A stretch of 64,000 bases of DNA from Anaerotignum neopropionicum (GTDB taxonomy: Bacteria > Bacillota > Clostridia > Lachnospirales > Anaerotignaceae). Both the position numbers and the translations under genes were made by a program. Shown piece after piece: positions 53,237-61,700 of the stretch. The first letter of the stretch is position 1, and each line of letters opens with the position of its first letter. The notes under the pieces are model-generated. The model did not search any database, was not told where the DNA came from, and saw only the letters and a program-made list of their open reading frames with translations. The stretch covers positions 1 to 64,000 of the forward strand of contig NZ_LRVM01000010.1 of the NCBI RefSeq assembly GCF_001571775.1. Direction: 5' to 3'.

Positions 53237-53638
53237 TCACCTTTCTGGTACAATTACAATGACACAATTTGCATACTTTACAACGTGAGTAGTTACAGAA
53301 CCAATAAAACGTGACCAGCCGCTTTTTGTTGATTTTGTCATAACTATGGTATCAATGTTATTTTGATTAGCAAATGTTAAGATTTCCTCTCCAGCACGCC
53401 CAAATCGAAATTGTGTATCAACAATAAAATTATTTAATAGTGTTGCATTTTTTTGCAATATTGGCTGTGATTCCAATTTGGCCTGTTCGTATTCATCCAT
53501 CGAACGCATATCGTTCAAGTCCTCTCGCACAATCAATATTGTAATATCAACATCATTAGGTGAAAACTGTGTTTCAACCCACTCAATGGCTTTCATACTT
53601 CTTTCGCTTCCGTCTATTGGGAGTAATATTTTCCTCAT
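53237..53638 (-). CDS. Universal stress protein (UspA-like)
   Basis: 133 residues. ILLPIDGSERSMKAIEWVET opens the family; the ATP-type G-x2-G-x9-G pattern is not exact (GRAGEEILTFANQNNID, then SGWSRFIGSVTTHVV) but the C-terminal CVIVIVPER is standard. It is a cytoplasmic nucleotide-binding stress protein, probably a partner regulating its neighbour: Usp proteins are often paired with antiporters. AAAAGGAG precedes ATG 53638. Third gene of the operon. Confidence 0.9.
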   Translation of the reverse strand: MRKILLPIDGSERSMKAIEWVETQFSPNDVDITILIVREDLNDMRSMDEYEQAKLESQPILQKNATLLNNFIVDTQFRFGRAGEEILTFANQNNIDTIVMTKSTKSGWSRFIGSVTTHVVKYANCVIVIVPER

Positions 53639-53683
53639 AATTTAAAACTCCTTTTCACTATACTATTAGAATCGTCAATGTGC

Positions 53684-54682
53684 TTATTTCAAACTTTCCG
53701 CAACTGCAACTGCTACTGCCACAGTGGCTCCTACCATTGGATTATTACCCATACCAATAAATCCCATCATCTCAACGTGCGCAGGCACAGATGAAGAACC
53801 TGCAAACTGGGCATCTGAGTGCATACGTCCCATAGTATCCGTCATGCCAAATGAGGCAGGACCAGCCGCCACATTGTCCGGGTGTAGCGTTCTACCAGTG
53901 CCGCCGCCTGATGCTACAGAAAAATATTTTTTACCCAGTTCTATGCATTCTTTTTTATAAGTACCAGCTACTGGATGTTGAAAACGAGTTGGATTTGTGG
54001 AGTTGCCTGTTATTGATACATCTACACCCTCAAGATTCATAATGGCAACACCCTCACGCACCTCATCGGCACCATAGCAACGAACCGCTGTCCTTTCGCC
54101 TGTTGAGTAGGCAATCTCACGCACTATGGCTACCTCGCCTGTTACATAGTCGAATTGTGTCTGCACATAAGTAAAACCATTAATTCTAGAAATAATCTGT
54201 GCAGCATCTTTTCCTAAGCCATTTAAAATTACTCTTAAAGGCTCTTTTCGAGCTTTGTTGACATTTTTTACGATACCAATTGCACCTTCTGCTGCAGCAA
54301 ATGACTCATGCCCAGCTAAAAATGCAAAACACTTTGTTTCATCTCGTAAAAGCATTGCACCCAAATTGCCGTGACCTATTCCTACTTTACGATCCTCGGC
54401 AACTGAACCATGGATGCAAAATGATTGCAAACCTGTTCCTATTGCCTCGGCTGCCTCCGCTGCTACTTTACAGTTCTTTTTAATTGCAATTGCGGCTCCC
54501 ACAACGTAAGCCCAGCAGGCATCTTCAAAAGCAATAGGCTGAATTCCCCGTACGATTGCATAAGGGTCTATTTTCTTTGAGTCACAAATACTTTTTGCAG
54601 AATCTATATTGCTAATCCCCGATTCCATCAAGACGGTATTAATTTTATCAATGCGTCTTTCATAATTTTCAAATAGTGTCAT
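53684..54682 (-). CDS. GGGtGRT protein
   Basis: 332 residues from ATG 54682 (GGAGG 7 bp upstream); a longer frame to 54802 would overlap the scaffold gene and lacks a site. The naming motif is SVASGGGTGRTLHPDNVAAG, followed by FGMTDTMGRMHSDAQFAGSS. Also conserved: GHGNLGAMLLRDETKCFAFL and RVILNGLGKDAAQIISRING. The family regularly sits next to a NifU-like scaffold, as here (13 bp gap), so a role in building or delivering a metal cluster is inferred; no biochemistry is known to me. Confidence 0.92.
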   Translation of the reverse strand: MTLFENYERRIDKINTVLMESGISNIDSAKSICDSKKIDPYAIVRGIQPIAFEDACWAYVVGAAIAIKKNCKVAAEAAEAIGTGLQSFCIHGSVAEDRKVGIGHGNLGAMLLRDETKCFAFLAGHESFAAAEGAIGIVKNVNKARKEPLRVILNGLGKDAAQIISRINGFTYVQTQFDYVTGEVAIVREIAYSTGERTAVRCYGADEVREGVAIMNLEGVDVSITGNSTNPTRFQHPVAGTYKKECIELGKKYFSVASGGGTGRTLHPDNVAAGPASFGMTDTMGRMHSDAQFAGSSSVPAHVEMMGFIGMGNNPMVGATVAVAVAVAESLK

Positions 54683-54695
54683 ATTTTTCGCCTCC

Positions 54696-55388
54696 TTATT
54701 CCTTTCTAGGATCGATATAATTAACGGCATCATCAAACTGACCATAGGTGCCCTTGGCTTTTTCAACTGCTTCGTTAGCATCAATGCCATTTTTAAGAGC
54801 ATCGGTAAACTTTCCTAAATTGAGGAATTCATAACCGATAATTTCCTTTTCTGCGTTTAGCCCAAGGCGAGTCACATAGCCCTCTGCCATTTCTAAATAA
54901 CGTGGACCTTTGGCTTTTGTTCCAAACATAGTACCCACTTGGCTCCGAAGCCCTTTTCCTAAGTCCTCAAGCCCTGCTCCAATAGGCAGTCCTCCTTCTG
55001 AAAAAGCAGTTTGGCTTCGCCCGTATACAATTTGCTGAAACAACTCTCTCATGGCAACATTTATGGCATCACATACCAAATCTGTATTTAGAGCTTCCAA
55101 AATTGTCTTACCAGGTAAAATTTCGGCAGCCATAGCGGCAGAATGTGTCATTCCAGAACAACCAAGTGTTTCTACCAAAGCCTCCTCAATAATACCATTT
55201 TTGATATTCAAAGTAAGTTTACACGCTCCCTGCTGAGGTGCACACCAACCTACACCATGTGTTAGTCCACTTATGTCCTTAATTTCCTTTACCTGAACCC
55301 ATTTTCCTTCCTCAGGGATTGGTGCTGGTCCATGGTCAGCTCCTTTTGCCACAAAACACATATCCGATACTTCTTTTGAATACATCAT
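54696..55388 (-). CDS. Iron-sulfur cluster assembly scaffold-type protein (NifU N-domain)
   Basis: 230 residues; ATG 55388 after AAGGAG. It contains a NifU/IscU-like core with three candidate cluster-ligand cysteines: GVGWCAPQ, ACKLTLNIKNGI and VETLGCSGMTHSAAMA. It is longer than IscU, with a C-terminal segment (GPRYLEMAEGYVTRLGLNAE) found in the version that neighbours GGGtGRT genes. It would assemble or hold an Fe-S cluster in the cytoplasm for the adjacent protein. First gene of the four-gene operon behind a structured leader. Confidence 0.88.
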   Translation of the reverse strand: MMYSKEVSDMCFVAKGADHGPAPIPEEGKWVQVKEIKDISGLTHGVGWCAPQQGACKLTLNIKNGIIEEALVETLGCSGMTHSAAMAAEILPGKTILEALNTDLVCDAINVAMRELFQQIVYGRSQTAFSEGGLPIGAGLEDLGKGLRSQVGTMFGTKAKGPRYLEMAEGYVTRLGLNAEKEIIGYEFLNLGKFTDALKNGIDANEAVEKAKGTYGQFDDAVNYIDPRKE

Positions 55389-55397
55389 ACTTTCACT

Positions 55398-55501
55398 CCT
55401 TTTTTATACAAATAAAGCCGGTGATTCTGCAAATAAATTGCAGAAGTCATCGGCTAAATAAGCGGTTTAGGTTTAACCCTTGGGAGAACTTCATTCCCAA
55501 G
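55398..55501 (-). ncRNA. Structured 5' leader of the GGGtGRT operon (candidate riboswitch)
   Basis: The transcript should start near 55501. On the minus strand CTTGGGA pairs with TCCCAAG across ATGAAGTTC; a linker GGGTTAAACCTAAACCGC follows; then a long hairpin whose arms are AGCCGATGACTTCTGCAA and TTGCAGAATCACCGGCT (only two A-C type interruptions), and then the GGAGTG ribosome binding site. A conserved-looking single-stranded linker between two helices and placement directly before the ribosome binding site fit a cis-regulatory RNA. It matches no riboswitch class that I can recognise. Confidence 0.55.
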
Positions 55502-55506
55502 AATTT

Positions 55507-55535
55507 ATTATACAAGAACATCTATCCAATGTCAA
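55507..55535 (-). promoter_or_regulatory. Promoter of the GGGtGRT operon
   Basis: Perfect consensus on the minus strand: TTGACA (55530-55535), 17 bp, TATAAT (55507-55512). It defines a roughly 110-base 5' untranslated region before the scaffold gene. Confidence 0.85.
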
Positions 55536-55941
55536 TTCAAAAGATTTATTTAAGAACTGAATCAGTGTATTGCAAGGATTTTAGAAGAACATGGTATGAG
55601 AATATTGGCGGTACACGTGCTCTGGCACCTTTCATCATCGAGACGAGTTTTAATATGTATGTAATCAGGGACTTGAGCAACGCCAAGAATTAACGTAGCA
55701 ATCACTATGCCGGTAATAAGAACAAGCGATATGGACTAATGACATCCTCAAAGGCATACAACCTAAGCACCTATAGAATAAAAGCGCAATTCCAAGCGGA
55801 TGTAACTACATGGTTTGATAGAGCTTCTTCAGAAGTTGGTGCATGCTGGGAAACGCGCAAGCAAAACCTGTAGCTTTTGTCCATATGCAAAAGAATTGAT
55901 TGACTCAGATAGAGCCCTGTTTAGCCTCCAAAATCAGTAAT
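55536..55941 (+). pseudogene. Unassigned decayed coding region
   Basis: Plus-strand frames read RTESVYCKDFRRTWYENIG, then RIKAQFQADVTTWFDRASSE and, in another frame, CSFCPYAKELIDSDRALFSL. The codon-like pattern with an internal stop and frame change suggests an old gene, perhaps from a mobile element, but no family is recognised. Confidence 0.35.
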
Positions 55942-55995
55942 AAAAATCCCGATATAGTGTTCCTTTCATATGACAGGCACCCTATCGGGATTTTT
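55942..55995. terminator. Bidirectional terminator hairpin
   Basis: AAAAATCCCGATA (55942-55954) pairs with TATCGGGATTTTT (55983-55995) and GTG with CAC further in; A and T runs on both sides allow it to act on either strand. Confidence 0.8.
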
Positions 55996-56170
55996 ACATT
56001 GAAGAATATTTAAAAAACCCGATCAGGAAAATTTGTCACGTTCGGCTGGCAGACTGACAGGCAGAAAAGCTTTTCTCATAGACTTGATGCAGCACCTCCA
56101 TACCGAGAGGCGTTCGCATCCTGCTTCCGATGCTGTTTATATGTGCCCTTTTTCGTTTTGACCGGAATAA

Positions 56171-57493
56171 TTATACGTTCTCGTCGGGAAGGTGGGCGGG
56201 AGCGGTGATCCGCGCCCAGATCATATTGGCCCGATCCACAGAATCAAAATACAAACTGGTGAGCAGGTTAGTGGGAATATGAAGTTCGTCCGCCAGAGTA
56301 GTGATGCGATCCCAGTCGGCCCGTTCATAGCTGAGAAGCAAAGAATACAGTTTGCCGGCGGGGCCCTTTTGGTAGAGCAAGGCATCTTTGACTTCGTCTG
56401 CGACTGGGACTTCGGCCAAAATTTCTTCCATGGGTGCGTCTACCAGACAGCCCAGTGTAGAAAACATGCCGATCAGGTAGGCATCGCCCTTAGAAATTGA
56501 GAGCGTCTTCTGAGTGTAGTCACTCAGAACGCTGCAGAAATTCGCCCGCAGGAAAGACAACTTGAGGAACTCCTCAGAGGATGGATCGATTTCATTTTCC
56601 GCATTGCTGGCACTGAGAAAATAGATCCATTGACGCAACTGCCCCAGCCCCAGAGTCATAATGGCCTGGCGGATGGTGGTAGAGCGGTGTTTGGAAGAAA
56701 AATAGACGGAGTTTGCCATGCGCAGCAGGCCGAAGACCATGGAAGCGTCTTGGGAAACCAGCTGCTCAATCTCGTCAATATCCGGCTCATCCTGGGTGAT
56801 GGCCACTATCAGTCGGAAAAAGTTGCTTTGCAGATATCCGCTGGTGTGTGCTTTAGATGAGAGCTTTTCTGCCACAAAAGTACCCTCCAACGCATCTGCG
56901 CGCAAATTTATTGCGCAATTATAAAGCTCTTCGTTGGTAATATTCGTGGCGATACATTTCTTATCCATGCTATGGGCAAGCTCAATGATGTTGGACAATG
57001 TCGTCACCGAAGTCGTAGAAAAATTTAACTTGATATAATGAATCTTGTCCATCAGCGCTAAATAACGAGGAGCGAATCTGAACTCGTTTACCGCGATTTT
57101 GTAACCCTCCTTTGCAAACTTCTGGACGAAATTCATAGCCAGTGGGTAGATAATTACGTTATCTTCAATCTGAATAACCAATTCCGTCTTTTTGAATAAC
57201 CGGGGCGCACTCTTCATTAACAGCGTAGGTGTAAAAGTCATGAAATTCAAAGTTCCCGTCAGAGCTTTATCGGTATTCTGCGTTAAAAAATTATAAATGG
57301 CATTTGCGGCGGCAAAGTCATTTCTAAAGGCCGGAGCATTGGATGCAGAGGTCGTAGAAACGTTTGTCTCCCCCGAAGAAGAGGGGCTGTCAGCGCCAAA
57401 TGCCTGATTTTCGCCGTAGTAGAGAAGTTCGTAGCCGATGACATTGCTGTCCCTGTCTTTGATTGGCTGCCGTACAATATACTTGTTGTTCAC
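56171..57493 (-). CDS. EAL- and HDOD-domain signalling protein
   Basis: 440 residues. The N-terminal part is an EAL-like domain (YIVRQPIKDRDSNVIGYELL), but the EAL catalytic tripeptide itself is not preserved and the Gln/Glu metal residues are unclear, so it is probably an inactive c-di-GMP-type domain. The C-terminal HDOD domain runs from about residue 225: IDEIEQLVSQDASMVFGLLR, RMANSVYFSS, TTIRQAIMTLGLGQLRQWIY. The same two-domain layout occurs in YuxH-like proteins involved in signalling or motility. Codon use is visibly more GC-rich than its neighbours, suggesting a recent arrival. No operon partner. Confidence 0.88.
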   Translation of the reverse strand: MNNKYIVRQPIKDRDSNVIGYELLYYGENQAFGADSPSSSGETNVSTTSASNAPAFRNDFAAANAIYNFLTQNTDKALTGTLNFMTFTPTLLMKSAPRLFKKTELVIQIEDNVIIYPLAMNFVQKFAKEGYKIAVNEFRFAPRYLALMDKIHYIKLNFSTTSVTTLSNIIELAHSMDKKCIATNITNEELYNCAINLRADALEGTFVAEKLSSKAHTSGYLQSNFFRLIVAITQDEPDIDEIEQLVSQDASMVFGLLRMANSVYFSSKHRSTTIRQAIMTLGLGQLRQWIYFLSASNAENEIDPSSEEFLKLSFLRANFCSVLSDYTQKTLSISKGDAYLIGMFSTLGCLVDAPMEEILAEVPVADEVKDALLYQKGPAGKLYSLLLSYERADWDRITTLADELHIPTNLLTSLYFDSVDRANMIWARITAPAHLPDENV

Positions 57494-57732
57494 CGTATTC
57501 TCCTTTCGACAGGCTGCGGTAGCGTTCTGTTTTACGGCCCGTTACGCCTGCTTTATATGTAGATTAACATCTTTATATTATATTAATCGGCATAATCTAG
57601 AAAGAAATAACACTTTTTTGAGTTTTACACACAACTGCGATATTTCTCACCCCAAAAGCATTATTCAAAACAAGAAAATCAGCAATTCTGTCCTGGTTAA
57701 CCTAGGTTTTAACACCACAGTATAAAATTCAC

Positions 57733-58028
57733 TTATGCAGCACAGCATACGGCATAAGGCATAAACCCTCCATAATAAGCGTGGGGTCTGACGTGGTTAG
57801 ATTTCACATACACGAATTCATAAATTCTCCGTTCCAGTTCATCTGACGAATGAAAAGAAAATAGGTTAAAATAATCATTTTTAAGTTTATTATGAAAACG
57901 CTCCATTGGTGCATTATCATATGCACAACCCGCACGGCTCATGCTTTGCTGCAAATGATTTTTCTCGCAAAAATCATTGAGATCCCTTGATGTAAACTGG
58001 ATTCCTTGGTCGTTGCGGTAAATTTTCC
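57733..58028 (-). pseudogene. IS3-family OrfB C-terminal fragment
   Basis: The minus strand reads YRNDQGIQFTSRDLNDFCEK, LQQSMSRAGCAYDNAPMERF, FHNKLKNDYFNLFSFHSSDE and HVRPHAYYGGFMPYAV. This is the end of the DDE integrase with its last catalytic Glu (DNAPMERF). The first two thirds are missing; it joins a recombinase fragment at about 58030. Confidence 0.88.
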
Positions 58029-58034
58029 AGAATA

Positions 58035-58270
58035 TATTTGCTATTAGATTTGCTCTTTGATGCTTCTATACTTCCGTCATCATTACGCACAATTCTTCCA
58101 CGATACTTCATTTCTTCTTGCACTCTATCAAATATATCTTTTGCTATAATGGCTGGGTGAGTAGTTTCTACATAGTTTTTTGGCCACTCATCATGATTCG
58201 CTTTTCTTTTTCCAGTAATATAATCTTCAGTAAAAGTTTTCTGAAACATAGTACAGCCTTTATACTTTTC
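58035..58270 (-). pseudogene. Large serine recombinase fragment
   Basis: NEKYKGCTMFQKTFTEDYIT, GKRKANHDEWPKNYVETTHP and IIAKDIFDRVQEEMKYRG give the Recombinase domain (normally around residues 200-260) of an integrase that excises or inserts phages and transposons. The catalytic N-terminus and the zinc-ribbon/coiled-coil tail are gone; the IS3 fragment cuts the 3' side. Confidence 0.85.
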
Positions 58271-58386
58271 ATTAGCTTGTATCAAGATGTACAACAAAAA
58301 AATACTTACTTTCAATTGTAAAATAGGTTCCCAAAAAATTTATTATAAAAAGGAACTCACCTTACAACGTCTTTTTAAATCACTTA

Positions 58387-58452
58387 TATACAATTAAAAA
58401 CACATCCGCCGATTCCCATTTTGCAATCGGCTGATGCGTTTTTAGTTGTATA
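58387..58452. terminator. 28-bp inverted repeat, probable bidirectional terminator
   Basis: TATACAATTAAAAACACATC continuing CCGCCGATT? is read here as a left arm 58387-58414; the right arm 58425-58452 is its complement with two mismatches and one wobble, loop CCCATTTTGC. A-rich and T-rich stretches lie inside the arms, so transcription from either side would end here. Confidence 0.75.
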
Positions 58453-58488
58453 TATAATCTTTTAATTTGTTAATGCAATTTGGATATC

Positions 58489-58751
58489 TCATTTTTTACC
58501 GAATACCATCAGACCGTCTTTCGCAAAGTAATAGGTCTTATTGTTTCCGTTTGCACCCAGATCCTTGCACCCAGATCCAAAAAACAACTAACATAGTCTT
58601 GCCTGAATAAAAACGCCAATTATCGCCGTCTTTTACCCATCCAGTTTGTAAAACGCCATTTGAAGTCATACTTCACACCGTCGATGGTCTGTGTACCGGT
58701 GAGAACTTTGCCGCCCTTGTAATACAAGGACTGTTCGGCATCGTTCAGCGT
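58489..58751 (-). pseudogene. Cell-wall-binding repeat tail cut off from the SLH protein
   Basis: Directly after the stop of the SLH protein the same frame continues LNDAEQSLYYKGGKVLTGTQ and TIDGVKYDFKWRFTNWMGKR to another stop; a shifted frame then reads KDGDNWRFYSGKTMLVVF and later NGNNKTYYFAKDGLMVFGKK to TGA 58489. These are choline-binding/CW-type repeats (YYF, GW-K, DGxNW). A tandem GCACCCAGATCC duplication (58555-58580) disrupts the reading frame. Confidence 0.68.
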
Positions 58752-61700
58752 TTAGCCCTGAGTTGTATCTGGGTCTATGGTCAATTCGATATAGCGATAA
58801 AGCATGGAAGAAACCTCTGCACGCGTCGCATTTGATTTAGGATTGAACTTGTTATCTGTTCCGCCCGTCATAATGCCTGCCTGTTGCATCGCTGTAACCG
58901 CAGTTTTATAGTAATCGCCTATACTGGAAGCATCTGCATATGCAGTTGCCTTACCCTCAGCGGGTAAAGTGTAGCCGGTAGCCTTGGTAAAGTTTGCGAT
59001 AATAACAGCAATTTCCTCACGAGTAATTGCCCTTTCAGGAGCAAATTCATCGTTGCCAATGCCATGAATTATTTTCGCTTCATACGCCCATTCAATATAA
59101 GGCTGGGAAGTGCTTCCTACTTTAACATCGGTGAAACTGCTTGTGGTATAACTACCTACATCTTCACCTGCAAGTCTGCCAAGGGCAGTCACCAGTGTTC
59201 CACGGGTCATGAATGTGTCTGGTGCAAAGGTTGTTTCCGTAGCTCCGTCAATCATACCCTTGCCTACTACATATTCAATGCTTTCCTTTGCCCAATGCTT
59301 GCTAATGTCGGTAAATGTTTTTCTTGGTTCGGTATAGCCTACACCATACATAGAGAAATGGGGTGTCGTAAAGAGGATGCTTCCGCTTTTTGCATCATAG
59401 GTTGAACCCTCTACACGAGTTGCATTACCATTTTCATCTACATAAACGGCATGCAAACCGCTGATTGCTTCACCATTTGCTGGTGTGTAAGGGATTGCTA
59501 CCGTAGCACCACCTTTGCCAAAGCTAGACACTGTACTGTTATTTCCATAGCTAACAGTGATGTTATATACAGGTCTTGTGCCAATGATTGCCCTTGCCGT
59601 TTCAGAAATTTCTGACTGGGGAGTAATGGTAATATTTATGCTGCCACTTGTTTGCTTTTGAATTTCCTTCAGCGCTTTCTGGTCAAAGCTGATCGCAACA
59701 GGAGAGCCATTGATTTCAAGGCTTGATACCCCTGCGCTCACAAGGCCATTCAATGCACTTTGTGAAAGCGTTGCTGTTAGTGCAGTTGCGCCTTTTGGCA
59801 TTGTAACATTTAAAACAATCGAGATACCGTCTTCGGTTTTTTCTTGTTTGGCTGCCTCTGCCTGTGCTTTAGCAATTGCATCAGTTACAGCTTTATCTGA
59901 AATAGGTGCACTTGCTTTACCGTTTGTTCCAACGGTTGCCGCTATAGAAGCAACTGCGGTAACTGGTTGGTTTGGCTGTTTTTCTTTTACAGTTGCAGTG
60001 TTTGCAGCACTGCTTCCACCAGAGGAGGAACCGCCGCCAGAGGAGGAACCGCCACCGCTTGAATAGGTTGAAACCGTAACAGCACAGGAGGCTGTATAGC
60101 CGCCATCGGTTGTGGTAACTGTAATGTTTGCTTTACCATTGCTAATTGCTGTTACAAGTCCGTTTTCATCCACTGTTGCAACAGATGTATTACTGCTTTG
60201 CCATGTTACAGATTTATCTGTAGCATCAGCAGGGGTAATTGTTGCAGTAAGATTTGCGGTTTTGGTGCTTTTGTTGCTGTAAAGAGAAAGCGTCGTTTTA
60301 TTTAGCGTTACTCCAGCAACAGGTGTGACACCAGTGGGAATATCTTCATAGGTTGCCGTAACCTCCACTGCATTTGCAGGCATGGTAAAAGTTGTGGTTA
60401 ATGCCTTTGCATTTGCAAGGGTTACTCCGCCGTTTACAACTGTCCACTCCTTAAAGCGTTTACCACTTGGTGCAGAGCCGGCGGTAATAGTTACAGCTTC
60501 ACCTGATGATGCAGATATTTTGTTTGCCGTGCCACTATTAATTGTAATAGCGTGCGCTGTTATGTCGCCACCTTCGGAAACAGTAAGATGAGCTAAATTA
60601 CTCATAACATTGCTGTTCCCCTCGCCAAACGCATAGCAGAAAATGGTTGCTCCATTCATTGCCTTGGTGACATTGTTGATAGTCAGCGTCGTCGTTGTGG
60701 CGCCGGAAACTTTATTCGGGGTATCTTGGATCATTCCGTTACTATGCGGGATGTCATTATCATCAGCAGTACTATACCACTGATAACGCGTAGCATTATC
60801 CGCCGTTATGCTAAAGGTGGCAGTGCCACCCTCCTGAACGGTAACATTCTGAGGGTGATTGGTGATGACAAGTGCCCCAGCCGGAATATCCTCATAGGTT
60901 GCCGTAACCTCTACTGCGGTTGCTGGCATTGTAAAGGTTGTGGTTGCCGAGGTAGTGCTGGCAAGGGTTATGTCGCCGCTGACAACCGTCCACTCCTTAA
61001 ACTGCTTACCGTTGTCTGGTGTATTTGCGGTTATGGTGACAATTTCATTCTCTAACGCATTGTACGAACTTGCCGTACCGTTATGAACGGTTACAGTGCC
61101 CTTAGTAAAATATGTGCCGTTCCACACATAGTCACCCGCCGACAGGCCGTACTTAGTTACCTCAGCCTCCGCTGCTCTCACGATGGAATTGCCGCTGGTC
61201 AGGACGGTGCCTTGGTCGTTAAATTTTTCGCTGGCCCCACGAAGTTTAGCGCCTTCACTGAGAGTAATCTTACTGTTTTGGTCAGCGGTAATGGTCAAAC
61301 AGCTAAAATACAATCCGTTGAAGTTTTCCCCATCGGGATCATCGGCCACATTGTTCACGTTAATCGTGGAACCGATCATATTTAAATACATAACATACAA
61401 TCCTGCATAGCCGGCACGATCAATCGTAACTGTACTGTTTTCAAAACTCATTGAGCGTTCCATTCCAATGTAATCGCTATCAATTTGCACCGTACTGTCT
61501 TTGACTGTAGTGCCGCCAGAGACATCAATACCAGTGGTTTTTCCGGTATTGGCGACCGTCACAGAACAGCCACCGTCCACTGTTAGTGCACCTGGTCCCT
61601 CAATACCTCCACCGAACGAGTTTTTAACGTCCAACTTGCCGCCGTGGATCAGTAGTTTTGCATCGGTGTTCAGAGAAATTCCCACTGATGATGTATAACT

